Source of the DNA: Adlercreutzia wanghongyangiae
GTDB lineage: Bacteria; Actinomycetota; Coriobacteriia; Coriobacteriales; Eggerthellaceae
Reading direction: 5' to 3'
Assembly: GCF_035989245.1 (NCBI RefSeq)
Contig: NZ_JAYMFF010000002.1
Span: forward strand, 124,001 to 188,000
DNA length: 64,000 bases
Below are positions 52,853-61,749 of the stretch, in pieces. Made by a program: the position numbers and the translations under genes. Under the pieces are notes generated by a model. It worked only from the letters and a program-made list of their open reading frames with translations. It did no database searches and had not been told where the DNA came from. Within the stretch, counting starts at the first letter, position 1; each line of letters opens with the position of its first letter.

Positions 52853-54787
52853 ATGGCAAACGTCCATAAGAATGTTACTGGTAGTTCCTACCTGACAACA
52901 CAGTTCTGGAAAGCTCAGAACCCAGAAGAACAGGAACTACTCAATGAGTTAGTGCGTAGAGCACGTGATACATCCATTCCAGATGTAGAGGCCATTAAGG
53001 GCCTAGGCGATTACATAGTCGCCCAGGCTGAGGCAGATGGAGTGGAGTTCGAATGTGCCTACTTCGCACGGCATTTTCTAGATGACCCTGAGGCAAACGA
53101 TATGATTGACCCAGCCACGGGTAAGAAATTCCCCCACCTCCACTTTGTCCTTCATGTCAGCAGCAAGGACGGCAAAGACCAGGGCTGTTCTTTTCCGCAG
53201 TGGGAGAAATACATTGGCATCAATCGTAATCGCATCGAGAAGCTAAAGCCTGGCAACACTGAGCAGCGCAAGGACAACTCTATCAGCTATCTAACGCATA
53301 TCAAATACCCAGAAAAGACCCAGTACGGCCCCGAGATCGTATACACCGCAAGAGGCCGTGACTATATGGAGGTCTACTCCCAGCGCTACTCTGCGTGGAA
53401 TGCTGGCCGTGCAGTTATCAGTCAAACTAAGGCGACCTCAAAAGAGCGCAAGGCTCTAGTTGTAGAGCAGATCGTCAATGATCAGCTTCCATGGAGGCAG
53501 CTCATTTCCACCAAAGAGGGTGTCCTGCTTTATGGCAAGTACAAGGCTGAGATCGATACCCTCTACGCCGTGACTGCAGAGCGTAAGCGCCTGGAAAAGT
53601 TGGAATCTTACGTCGATAATCCATTCAAGCGCACTAACATCTTCTTCACTGGCGACGCAGGGCATGGGAAATCATGGTCAGCAGGTCAGCTCGCTCAGCA
53701 CATCGTTGACTACGTTCGTGCAGCCACAGGTGAGACCTGGACTGTATTCGACCCAGCCGATGGCCCCAATGGCCTTGATGACTACGCAGGGCAGGAGATC
53801 ATAGTATTCGATGACCTCAAGCCTAGTGAACTGAGGTGGGAGGCAATGAAGAGGTTCTTCGACCCCTTCAAGCCTATCAGCTCCTTCGGCGCTCGATATA
53901 AGAACTCCCAGTACTGCGCCCGTGTCAACATCATCACCTGCACGAAGAACATCTACGAGTATTTCTACGCAAACAAGACCCGTGAGGTCGATGAGAACAT
54001 CGAGCAGGGCCTCCGTCGTATCCACCTCTACGCTGAGGCCTACAACCTTGCCGCTGACACTGATACCACCGAGATTGACGTACTTCCTACCAGTGATACC
54101 ATGCGCATCTCATTGAAGAAGCCAGTGCGCTTCTCTAGCGCTGACCCGATGCACTTGAAGATAGACTACCCTCGCTGCTCAAAGGATGTGCTGGACTACA
54201 CGGTGCGCTATGCCCACCAGGTTCCCGCTGACCTACCTGCATGGCTGCGTCCTGAGACAGCCATTGACCTCATGCTAGAAGAGGTCATGAGGAACAACGA
54301 CATCCCCCACCAGCGCACATCCAAGACAACCCAGAGCATTGCAGACAGCCTCATCCTCAATGAGCAGTACGACACTCGCCGCAATCGCAATATCACCGAG
54401 AGAGGTCGCACTAGCGAGGGTGGGAAGCCGAACTGGTTGAAGCAGAGCAAAGAGCAGGTGCAAGACGATAGACCGATAGTCCAGAGGGTGTACTACTCCC
54501 CTGGCTGCTTCTACCTTGATGCGCCCTTTGGAAAGTATTCCATCGCCCTACCCTCACCCGATGACCCATCGGATGAGTACCGCAAGACCCACCCGACATT
54601 CGACCTCTATAAGATGCGCGACTACTTGGACGCTCTCATTCAGCAGGATATAGCCGACTACGCATCCATGGTAGACGAGGAGCCAGAGCCTATCGACTTC
54701 GGCGGCAACGTGTTCAATATGCGCGCAGAAGATTTGCCTTTCGAACTGCGCCAGTATTTCCCAACCATTATGACAAGAAAGAGGTAA
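52853..54787 (+). CDS. Replication initiator: HUH endonuclease fused to SF3 helicase
   Basis: A 644-residue Rep. The N-terminal HUH nuclease has PHLHFVLHV (His-x-His, about 94-102) and the Tyr motif SYLTHIKYPEKTQY near 145, as in Rep_2-type rolling-circle proteins. A superfamily 3 helicase follows: Walker A GDAGHGKS (about 267-274), Walker B IIVFDD (about 316-321), sensor IITCTKN near 360. The C-terminal 250 residues are unrecognised. This order matches CRESS-type Reps. The ATG chosen is 9 bases from TAGGAG; earlier TTG/ATG codons are closer. It would nick the adjacent origin. Confidence 0.88.
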   Translation: MANVHKNVTGSSYLTTQFWKAQNPEEQELLNELVRRARDTSIPDVEAIKGLGDYIVAQAEADGVEFECAYFARHFLDDPEANDMIDPATGKKFPHLHFVLHVSSKDGKDQGCSFPQWEKYIGINRNRIEKLKPGNTEQRKDNSISYLTHIKYPEKTQYGPEIVYTARGRDYMEVYSQRYSAWNAGRAVISQTKATSKERKALVVEQIVNDQLPWRQLISTKEGVLLYGKYKAEIDTLYAVTAERKRLEKLESYVDNPFKRTNIFFTGDAGHGKSWSAGQLAQHIVDYVRAATGETWTVFDPADGPNGLDDYAGQEIIVFDDLKPSELRWEAMKRFFDPFKPISSFGARYKNSQYCARVNIITCTKNIYEYFYANKTREVDENIEQGLRRIHLYAEAYNLAADTDTTEIDVLPTSDTMRISLKKPVRFSSADPMHLKIDYPRCSKDVLDYTVRYAHQVPADLPAWLRPETAIDLMLEEVMRNNDIPHQRTSKTTQSIADSLILNEQYDTRRNRNITERGRTSEGGKPNWLKQSKEQVQDDRPIVQRVYYSPGCFYLDAPFGKYSIALPSPDDPSDEYRKTHPTFDLYKMRDYLDALIQQDIADYASMVDEEPEPIDFGGNVFNMRAEDLPFELRQYFPTIMTRKR

Positions 54788-54791
54788 GACC

Positions 54792-55472
54792 ATGAGCGAC
54801 ATTCAACCCCTATCCGAGGTGGAGTCACCAGACTACTTCGAGCAGCCAGGTGAGAACATTCTTGATGACTTCCCACCTCAGCCCGCCGATGAGAAGATCG
54901 ATATAGGCACCTACATAGAGATAGGCAAGGCCTACAACCGTGAGCGAGATCGCACGGGCAACGCTGACCTGGATTTCAACGACTTCAAGGCCCAGTACCT
55001 CCGTGAGAACTGTAGTGAGTTCTCTGGCACTCACACCACCACGGGAAAGACCGACCTTGACCAGGACTCGTTGTTCTACGAGATCGATGATTTTCTTTCG
55101 GAAGGTGTCCAGATGACCTTCGATGCCAGCGGTCGTAGAGTCCTGGGTGCTGATGAGCCTGAGGATGACTTTCTCGCTTACCAACGGTCAGTGATGGAAT
55201 CAGAGGACGAGCAATGGAGGAATACCTACCTCTCAATGCAAGCTGAGATGGCCGAGCAGCGCGAGCATGTAAATCGTCGCCGAATGCACGGCAACCCATT
55301 CCTCCACGAGGAAAGAGCTCTGAACATCGACCTCGACCGTGAGTTGATGAAGCAGAACGCCCGCATGGAAGAACTGCGCCAGTACGACGAGGCAGCAGAC
55401 TACTTCGACCGTGAGCCAGAGTTCGATGAGAACGAGTACATGAGGCAGCAGGAGGATAGCTATCCCTGGTAA
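54792..55472 (+). CDS. Acidic protein downstream of rep
   Basis: A 226-residue, strongly acidic, mostly helical protein (NERDRTGNADLDFNDF-like segments, EQREHVNRRRMHGNPFLHEE), starting 4 bases after rep and ending at a terminator, so it is cotranscribed with rep. No family is recognised. A role with Rep is likely from position only. Confidence 0.7.
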   Translation: MSDIQPLSEVESPDYFEQPGENILDDFPPQPADEKIDIGTYIEIGKAYNRERDRTGNADLDFNDFKAQYLRENCSEFSGTHTTTGKTDLDQDSLFYEIDDFLSEGVQMTFDASGRRVLGADEPEDDFLAYQRSVMESEDEQWRNTYLSMQAEMAEQREHVNRRRMHGNPFLHEERALNIDLDRELMKQNARMEELRQYDEAADYFDREPEFDENEYMRQQEDSYPW

Positions 55473-55503
55473 CCTCTAAACTCAATCAAATTCAAATAGA
55501 TAT

Positions 55504-55535
55504 AAAAGGTGCAGGTCAGAGCACCTTTTCTTTTT
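55504..55535 (+). terminator. Terminator of the rep operon
   Basis: AAAAGGTGC pairs with GCACCTTTT around 8 bases and is followed by CTTTTTG. Confidence 0.85.
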
Positions 55536-55566
55536 GTTTACGCAACTCACAACGAAAGGCAAAATC

Positions 55567-57372
55567 ATGGAATTAGTAACTAAGAACGAAAAGAAAAAGG
55601 GCATAGGTGCGTTAGCAGCGATACTTTGCCTCCTGGCCGTGGTCTGCACTGGCACCCTGGCCTACTTCACGGCAAAGGACACTGTCATCAACGATTTCAG
55701 GATTGCCGATGGGATAAAAGTTAAGGTGGTAGAGCCGAACTGGAACCCAGACGGCGCTCATGACCTCCTGCCCACCCAGACAGTCCCGAAAGACCCTGCA
55801 ATCCAGAACCCGAATGATATTCCGATCTACGTTACTGCTGAGGTTACACTCCCCACTAAGGACATTATTACTGCCGAACTGGACGGCACACCAAAGCCCC
55901 AGCAGGTGACAGACCTTTTCTCCTACGAGGTCAATGATAAGTGGGTACTCGATGACGTGATCACTGGCGACGGCACAGTGACCTACCGCTATATCTACAC
56001 TGAGCCTCTAGCCCCAGGCGACACCACCCAGAGTATTTTCGACAGTGTGACTGTCTGCAACTACGTGGATGGTCAGCTTACCCCCGATGAATTGCACCAG
56101 CAGATCATTGTGGTTGGCTTTGGCATTCAGACCGAGGGCATTGCGACCCCAGAGGAGGCCGCTGCCATCCTCTTTACGCAGAACACACCCAAGGTCACCT
56201 ACGCAGTGTTTACGGCTTCTGACGGCTCTCTAAACTTCTTCAAGCGCACCTCTATGCCCGAGTCAGGCAACGGCATTGAGGTCTACCCGATAGACGAGGA
56301 AGATTGCGATTTCACGGACGGCAAGGCACCCTGGATTGCTCACACCCGTGATATTAAGAGCATTGCTGTTATCGACAATGGCATCAGCCCGACGTCAATG
56401 GGTGAGTGGTTCGCCGACTGCGAGAACTGCCTGACTATCGATGTCACGAAGCTGAAAGTTGAGCGAGTGAATACCTTCTGGGCCACCTTCGCTGGCTGCG
56501 CCTCAGTCGAGACCCTTGACCTCTCCACTTGGAATGTTCCCGCAACCGTAAAGACCACCGACTATATGTTCCATCAGATGCGCGATATAGCCACGATCTA
56601 CGCGAATGAGTCCTGGGAAGCTATTGCTAGCGACACTAGCAGACCTACCAGCACCACATTTAGCGACTGCCAGAACCTAACAGGCGGTCAGGGAACTACC
56701 TTTGCCAGCAAACTGCCTCTGTTCAACAACTACCAATACGCCCGCATTGATGGCGGTGTTACTAACCCAGGCTACTTCACTGAGAAAATCCCGTTTGAAC
56801 TGGGTACTCCTGACGTTGATGGTAATGCATTCGCGGTGTATCACAAAGCCACTAAGAACCTCAGTTTCTACAAGCGCGACACCCTTCCCACAAGCACCCA
56901 GGTTGAAACTGTCTACCCCATCGATGAGGCCAGCTGCGCCTATGGCAACGGTGCTCCGTGGGGTGGTAACTCCATCATGTCAGTTACAGTAGTAGACGAG
57001 GGAATTCAGCCCACCTCTCTTGATGGGTGGTTCATGTTCCCCGCTACCTCTTTCGATGTAGCCAAGCTGGACGTGCATAAGGTCACCAGCGCCAATGTGG
57101 CATTCGCTGGCTCTAACGCTGCAGTGCTCGACCTCTCCACCTGGAACGTCGCCAATCTCACTGAGGCTGAGCAGATGTTCGCGGGAATGTACAGGTTGAC
57201 TACCGTTTATGCAAATGACTCATGGAATGGCGTTGCCGGCCCCACTACCTTCTTCGAGTGTCCATCCATCGTCGGTGAGCAAGGCTCGAAGCCATCCCAA
57301 TATGGTTACTCTGGCGCTTACGCCCGCATTGACGGAGGTCCAGACAACCCAGGTTACTTCACGTCGAAGTAG
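55567..57372 (+). CDS. Secreted surface protein with SipW/TasA-type signal region and DUF285-like repeats
   Basis: A 601-residue protein. The N-terminus (LAAILCLLAVVCTGTLAYFT, then AKDTVINDFRIADGI and VKVVEPNW) is the layout of proteins processed by SipW-like signal peptidases, such as TasA/camelysin. Residues about 60-215 form a beta domain. Two repeats of about 190 residues follow, each with FYKRDxxP, VYPIDE, APW, VVDxGIxPTS and LDLSTWNV, the BspA-like DUF285 leucine-rich pattern. There is no LPxTG or C-terminal helix. It is probably an adhesin or fibre subunit carried by the element. Confidence 0.82.
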   Translation: MELVTKNEKKKGIGALAAILCLLAVVCTGTLAYFTAKDTVINDFRIADGIKVKVVEPNWNPDGAHDLLPTQTVPKDPAIQNPNDIPIYVTAEVTLPTKDIITAELDGTPKPQQVTDLFSYEVNDKWVLDDVITGDGTVTYRYIYTEPLAPGDTTQSIFDSVTVCNYVDGQLTPDELHQQIIVVGFGIQTEGIATPEEAAAILFTQNTPKVTYAVFTASDGSLNFFKRTSMPESGNGIEVYPIDEEDCDFTDGKAPWIAHTRDIKSIAVIDNGISPTSMGEWFADCENCLTIDVTKLKVERVNTFWATFAGCASVETLDLSTWNVPATVKTTDYMFHQMRDIATIYANESWEAIASDTSRPTSTTFSDCQNLTGGQGTTFASKLPLFNNYQYARIDGGVTNPGYFTEKIPFELGTPDVDGNAFAVYHKATKNLSFYKRDTLPTSTQVETVYPIDEASCAYGNGAPWGGNSIMSVTVVDEGIQPTSLDGWFMFPATSFDVAKLDVHKVTSANVAFAGSNAAVLDLSTWNVANLTEAEQMFAGMYRLTTVYANDSWNGVAGPTTFFECPSIVGEQGSKPSQYGYSGAYARIDGGPDNPGYFTSK

Positions 57373-57384
57373 TCCTCAGCAAAA

Positions 57385-57516
57385 TAAAGAGACCAAAAAT
57401 ACAAAGGGTCGATGTGGCAATTGTCCATCGACCCTTTATAACACATGCGGGTAAGAAGGTTCCTACGCCTCTATAATCTTATGCGCAGTATCAAACGCCT
57501 TGTTGGTGCTTCTCAT
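57385..57516. repeat. Direct repeat copy 1
   Basis: About 130 bases that recur at 58487-58616 with roughly 90 % identity by eye. The repeat contains a bidirectional terminator (AAAGGGTCGATG/CATCGACCCTTT, 57403-57437) and what is in copy 2 the last codons of the 58.6-kb gene. Here those codons are out of frame and overlap the 3' end of the gene between the repeats. Confidence 0.85.
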
Positions 57517-58480
57517 CCACCTCATCTTGAGTTGCGTAATCCTTAGCCTTAAGAGCCTGATCAATAGGCTCATACCCTTCATGCCCAAGATAATCGCTGA
57601 GGTTCTCAACGGTCATCATCTTATCATCACCATTGACAGTGAACATGTTGATAGGGTCACCATAGCCAGCTACAAGTCTCTTGTAAATAGGAGAGATGAT
57701 GCAATATTCAGAACCTGAACGCTTATGAAGCTTAACATGAGCGTTATAGTTCACGTTATCCCAGAAGCTATCATTGAAGTCGATACCAGAGATCTCCTTA
57801 ATCCTCTGCACATCACATTTGCTTCTGATAATCTCAGTAGGAATACCCATGCCATCGCTTATCTTGATAGCGAGATCACCTGGTTTCTTATCGTTCATCA
57901 GCTGCTTAAAATCAATAACCTCAATGTTAGAGCTGTCAAGAAGCACAATGCTATAGGGGATCACATAGAAAGTATAGTCGCCTTCTTTATAAGACTTTAT
58001 ATCCCCGTCGTTCTCAAGCTCAGCAACTTCATTATTGAAGGTTTTAAACTGCTCCTCATTAAGATTCACCCTAATAGGAGAAGAGCTAAATACAGGAAGA
58101 AGATTATTGATCTCATCTTCACTCTGGTTGCCGTAATTCATCACGACAAACAGACGAGAAGAATCTTCCTTAGAGATAATGATAAAGTAAGAATCAATAC
58201 CTACCATAGGCACTATGTCCTCATTGAGACCGACGCAGCCACTGACAAAGTCATATAAAATGGGACTGTCAGTCATAGATACGCTATCAATATCAGGTAG
58301 GCTATAAGGGTTTACTACAACTTCATTCGTTGCGTCTGTGGTATCGCTTTCGTTATTCTTCCCACCATTTACGACGTTGAATATAACGCAGGCAGCTACA
58401 ATAGCAGCAGTAACCGACACAGCTATGACCAAGAACTTCTTATTATCTTGCAAGAAAGACCTAAATATTTTGTCCTCCAT
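57491..58480 (-). CDS. Membrane-anchored extracytoplasmic protein
   Basis: A 329-residue protein with one N-terminal membrane helix (KFLVIAVSVTAAIVAACVIF, about 15-34) and a large outside domain rich in Ile, Asp and Asn. It is far more A/T-rich than its neighbours, which suggests a different origin. Its last codons (KHQQGV) come from a shifted reading of the repeat that it shares with the next gene. No family is recognised. Confidence 0.7.
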   Translation of the reverse strand: MEDKIFRSFLQDNKKFLVIAVSVTAAIVAACVIFNVVNGGKNNESDTTDATNEVVVNPYSLPDIDSVSMTDSPILYDFVSGCVGLNEDIVPMVGIDSYFIIISKEDSSRLFVVMNYGNQSEDEINNLLPVFSSSPIRVNLNEEQFKTFNNEVAELENDGDIKSYKEGDYTFYVIPYSIVLLDSSNIEVIDFKQLMNDKKPGDLAIKISDGMGIPTEIIRSKCDVQRIKEISGIDFNDSFWDNVNYNAHVKLHKRSGSEYCIISPIYKRLVAGYGDPINMFTVNGDDKMMTVENLSDYLGHEGYEPIDQALKAKDYATQDEVDEKHQQGV

Positions 58481-58486
58481 TCATTC

Positions 58487-58616
58487 TAAAGAGACCAAAA
58501 ATGTACAGGGTCGATGCGACCTACCCATCGACCCTTTATAACACATGCGGGTAAGAAGGTTCCTACGCCTCTATGATCTTACGCGCAGTATCAAACGCCT
58601 TGTTGGTGCTGCTCAT
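58487..58616. repeat. Direct repeat copy 2
   Basis: The partner of the 57385-57516 repeat. It contains the hairpin AGGGTCGATG/CATCGACCCT (58507-58535) and the true 3' end of the next minus-strand gene. The pair brackets the A/T-rich membrane-protein gene exactly. Confidence 0.85.
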
Positions 58617-59000
58617 AAACGACTTCGCGAGTGTGCAGAAAAGATAATCCCACCCATCTATGATAATCGGAATGGTCAGCTCAAGGTCGATGACGTTGTT
58701 CGAATCTTCGTATTGTGACGCTTTCAACCACTTGTGATTTTGGTTGATGGCATTGCACACCTCAAGCAATGTCTCGTGCGGCAACTCCTCTATGCTCACA
58801 ATCAGCAGCGTAGAGATTGACACGCAGTAGGAGTCGTCAATCAGTACGTAGAAATCTTGCTCGCCCCAACTAACATTTCCAACGCAAATGTGAAAGGCGT
58901 CCGTGCCGTCGATGAGTTCGTTGGGAACACCTTCCTCCCTAAAATACTTCGAGAGCTGAACGCATCGCTCGTGCTCTACCGTTGTCTGTGTTTCGTCCAT
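58563..59000 (-). CDS. YbjN-like small protein
   Basis: A 145-residue protein with a chaperone-like alpha/beta pattern as in YbjN/type III chaperone-fold proteins: CVQLSKYFREEGVPNELIDG, then ISTLLIVSIEELPHETLLEV, CNAINQNHKWLKASQYED, and a C-terminal helix. The fold call is from memory of that family and moderate. It lies within the minus-strand cargo cluster; its end is duplicated downstream. Confidence 0.5.
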   Translation of the reverse strand: MDETQTTVEHERCVQLSKYFREEGVPNELIDGTDAFHICVGNVSWGEQDFYVLIDDSYCVSISTLLIVSIEELPHETLLEVCNAINQNHKWLKASQYEDSNNVIDLELTIPIIIDGWDYLFCTLAKSFMSSTNKAFDTARKIIEA

Positions 59001-59036
59001 GCTTACTCCAATCTAGAAGTGAAAGTTTTCAATGCT

Positions 59037-59600
59037 CTAATCATCCACGGCCATCTTGATGATCGACACGCAGTTGCTGTAGTATGCCTCTTCCTTGGCA
59101 ATGGCCTCGTCGTTGCGCTGGATAGTGCGAATCAGCGACATCACCGCGCTTGCCAGGTTCATCGGGATGGTAATCATGAATGCCTGTATGGTGCCGAAAA
59201 TGCTCGTGCCCGTCTTAACGCCTCTTTCCAGGCTCTTCGTCACCCTGTTGTACCGATTCGCCTTTGCCTGTCGCTGCTTCATCTCAAGTCCGAGCTGCTT
59301 GCTGTTCCCGCAGAAATAGGCATTGACAACGGGTCGCACGCCACCCGACTTGAACATGATGCAGATGCCGAAGTAGTCGCCCTTGTGCTCGGGGTTGCTC
59401 AGCACGAGCACGTCGCCCGTGGTGTTGCTCAGCGCGTTACCTATGCGCAGCTCCTCGATGGCGAGATCGACGGGAATGCCGTTCGCCGCAGCGAGCTTCT
59501 CTATGCGCCCGCGCAGCCTGTCCAGCGTCATGCCGCTGTTCGCGCTCGAACCCTCGTAGTCCTCGATGACCTTGTCTTTCAGTTCCTTGTCCTTGAGCAT
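59037..59600 (-). CDS. Unrecognised protein with one hydrophobic helix
   Basis: A 187-residue protein. The N-terminal 60 residues are helical (LRGRIEKLAAANGIPVDLAI), the middle is strand-rich (DVLVLSNPEHKGDYFGICIM), and a hydrophobic helix FGTIQAFMITIPMNLASAVM lies near 140. AAAGGAGAG precedes the ATG. It is adjacent to the next gene in the same direction and probably cotranscribed. No family recognised. Confidence 0.65.
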   Translation of the reverse strand: MLKDKELKDKVIEDYEGSSANSGMTLDRLRGRIEKLAAANGIPVDLAIEELRIGNALSNTTGDVLVLSNPEHKGDYFGICIMFKSGGVRPVVNAYFCGNSKQLGLEMKQRQAKANRYNRVTKSLERGVKTGTSIFGTIQAFMITIPMNLASAVMSLIRTIQRNDEAIAKEEAYYSNCVSIIKMAVDD

Positions 59601-59626
59601 CGTCTCTCCTTTACCTTCGTGCTCTC

Positions 59627-60430
59627 CTAGTACCCGCGCATCCTTTTCTCTTCCAGCTCAAGCAGTCTGCGCTGATCGCGCTTGATCTCGGCTTGCTCGC
59701 GCTCGACTCTCGCCTCGTGCTCCCGCTGCCGCTGCGCGTTGATCTGCTGCTCCATCATGAGCTGGTCGTGCTGCCGCTGCTGATCGCGGCGCATCATCAC
59801 GATCTCCCTCTGAACGGGGTCTAGGGTGCCGAGATAGAGATTGTCGATCTCCCTGTAGTAGACACTGTTCTGATGGTCGTAAAGGCCCGTGAGCCTCATT
59901 ACCTCGTCCTGTGCCTGCCTCGAAAGCGAATAGTATTCCGAACTCAGCTTGCTTGCCCTCTTGTCCTTCCTCTTCTTCAGGACGATGTAGGCCACGATAA
60001 GCCCGACTGTGATAAAGGTGGTTGGCTGGGGTAGCAGCACAAAGTCGGCGAATTCCCCTAGCGGGAAAAGCACGGAGGAGTGGTGGGCATTCCTGCCTAG
60101 AATGCTGAATACCATCATGAGAAAGAAGAACGCGAACCAGCCCAGAATGAACAGGGGGATGGTCTTAAGCTTGAAGAACCTCGACTTCTTCGCATAGCCA
60201 GCGACCACCTTGTGGGACGCATCGAGCTGCGGCTGCCATTTCTCCACGAGAGCATCGAACTCTTTGTTGTACTCCTCGTCGTCCCGCGCCGCCTTGGCCA
60301 GAACGTCGCCCACGCCGAGGACTCCCCCGTGCTCCTTGCCGTAGCGAAAGACCGATGCCGACGAACTCTTCAGCGCGGACAGGTCTTTGTTGTCCGGAAC
60401 TTCGTACTTCAAAAGAGGCGAGAAACCCAT
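59627..60430 (-). CDS. Two-TM protein with C-terminal coiled coil
   Basis: A 267-residue protein with two membrane helices (IPLFILGWFAFFFLMMVF, about 88-106, and TFITVGLIVAYIVL, about 134-147) and a long cytoplasmic Arg/Gln/Glu-rich coiled coil (RRDQQRQHDQLMMEQQINAQ). It heads the minus-strand cargo cluster. A GTG three codons upstream is an alternative start. Its leader contains the three-way-junction structure described separately. Confidence 0.65.
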   Translation of the reverse strand: MGFSPLLKYEVPDNKDLSALKSSSASVFRYGKEHGGVLGVGDVLAKAARDDEEYNKEFDALVEKWQPQLDASHKVVAGYAKKSRFFKLKTIPLFILGWFAFFFLMMVFSILGRNAHHSSVLFPLGEFADFVLLPQPTTFITVGLIVAYIVLKKRKDKRASKLSSEYYSLSRQAQDEVMRLTGLYDHQNSVYYREIDNLYLGTLDPVQREIVMMRRDQQRQHDQLMMEQQINAQRQREHEARVEREQAEIKRDQRRLLELEEKRMRGY

Positions 60431-60439
60431 CGAGGCCAC

Positions 60440-60970
60440 CTTTCCCTAAGCTGACTGGGGAGGCCTCTCGTGAAGAAAGGCATCCGCGTAGATTGCTTAG
60501 GTCTACATGGCTTGTCGAAATAGCCACAGGGGCAGATGCCTTTCTGCCTGACTATTCCGACATGGGCCTGAAAACCCAGAACAATATTAACCATGTAAAC
60601 CTAAGCGCGAGCATCATATCACATGCAATCCCGCCGCACCAGGCAAGTTGACGGAGAATCAAGAACGGCGGCATGAGGAGGCCCGTCGGAGTTGTTTAGC
60701 GACAGAAAGTTTCTGATAGAAAAAGGGGGAGTAGTACTCTTGCGATCTCCGCTGCTGCTTCCCCTTTTTGACAGCCCCTTAGGGCTAGTGAGGCTTGCTC
60801 GTTATACTACACCATCTTTCTCCTATTCAATTGGTGTTCCTACCTGCGCTTTCTCTTTCGTTGTGATTGTCTTGCAGCGAGCCTCACTGGCTCTGTGGGT
60901 CTGTTAACCACAGCTAACTTTTCGATAATAAAAAGTAAACTTAATCAACCCCAGTTGGGAGGTAAAGGCC
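60440..60970. promoter_or_regulatory. 531-base divergent control region
   Basis: No gene. It holds the nested structure at 60495-60606, a 13-bp inverted pair AGTGAGGCTTGCT/AGCGAGCCTCACT (60787-60799, 60876-60888, one mismatch), an imperfect hairpin AAAAAGGGG...CCCCTTTTT (60722-60771) and a TATACT box near 60803. It separates the minus-strand cargo from the plus-strand transfer genes and could contain oriT or a single-strand origin. Confidence 0.5.
60495..60606 (-). ncRNA. Candidate structured leader RNA (three-way junction)
   Basis: A 16-bp closing stem (60495-60510 with 60591-60606, one mismatch) encloses two hairpins: TGTCGAAATAG/CTATTCCGACA (60513-60523, 60552-60562, one mismatch) capped by GGCAG/CTGCC, and TGGG/CCCA (60563-60578). 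Read on the minus strand it lies 65 bases before the two-TM gene, so it could be a cis-acting RNA; as DNA it could be a replication or transfer signal. Confidence 0.4.
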
Positions 60971-61306
60971 ATGAAGATCACGGTAGATCTACCTGAGGAC
61001 GCTATAGAGAGAGCGTGTGGCTTCATCCGCTGTGACGGCGGCGAGAAGCAGGTCGTTGACATCTCTATAGTTGACGCTGAAGAAAACGAGCTCAACGGAC
61101 TCATGTTCTACACCATTCATGAGTTGGCCGAGATCAACTGTGAGATCAAGTCTGACACTCCCAACACCTACCTGATTAAGACGGCACTAAGGAACCTGCT
61201 TGAAACCTACAGTGAGGCCCTCGATGAGGTCGAAGATGCGAGCAATCCAGCCGTTTTAGATAGCAGTGAAGTCGAGTGCAATTTAAGTGAACCGATCTCA
61301 GAGTAA
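60971..61306 (+). CDS. First small gene of the transfer module
   Basis: A 111-residue acidic protein. It opens KITVDLPEDAIERACGFIRC and has helices in its second half (YLIKTALRNLLETYSEALDE). GGGAGGTAAAGG gives a good ribosome site. The start of the sequence resembles short DNA-binding or adaptor proteins, but no motif decides. It leads a plus-strand series that ends in the FtsK-like ATPase. Confidence 0.65.
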   Translation: MKITVDLPEDAIERACGFIRCDGGEKQVVDISIVDAEENELNGLMFYTIHELAEINCEIKSDTPNTYLIKTALRNLLETYSEALDEVEDASNPAVLDSSEVECNLSEPISE

Positions 61307-61339
61307 TTGTTATCTATCTTAAGAAAGGCGGAGATCGCA

Positions 61340-61678
61340 ATGAGTACATGGAACGTGAATCTAACTGGAGTTATCGTCGCTACTGGCCCTGCTGTGCCGA
61401 TGATGAAGTGGGAGGGGAATAAGCCGACCGACACCCCGCAGACCAACGCCGAGGGCGTGCCGCTGTACAAGATTCCCCTGCTTTACAAGCCTGAGGGTGC
61501 AGCCGACTACGAGAAGATCAGCGTCGAGGTGCCCAGCGCCAAGACACCTGAGACTATTCCTGACTTCACACCCGTTCAGGTTGCAGGCGCTAAGCTTCGT
61601 GTGAACACCTGGACTGACGGCAGCGGGAAAACCCGTCTCTCAGAGAAGCTAAGTGCTGCCTCAGTGAAGAGAGCCTAA
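61340..61678 (+). CDS. Small protein upstream of the FtsK-like ATPase
   Basis: A 112-residue, strand-rich protein (WNVNLTGVIVATGPAVPMMK, GVPLYKIPLLYKPEG, VQVAGAKLRVNTWTDGSGK). From memory, similar proteins precede FtsK-type transfer ATPases in actinobacterial plasmids and integrative elements, in the place of Orf22/Orf23 of Tn916-like elements. Its function is unknown. AAGAAAGGCGGAG lies upstream of the ATG. Confidence 0.65.
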   Translation: MSTWNVNLTGVIVATGPAVPMMKWEGNKPTDTPQTNAEGVPLYKIPLLYKPEGAADYEKISVEVPSAKTPETIPDFTPVQVAGAKLRVNTWTDGSGKTRLSEKLSAASVKRA

Positions 61679-61749
61679 CAACGACATAGGGGGTCGCATG
61701 GGAACGTCTCCTGTGCGGCCCTTCTACATATGATGAAAGTGAGGCTCTA

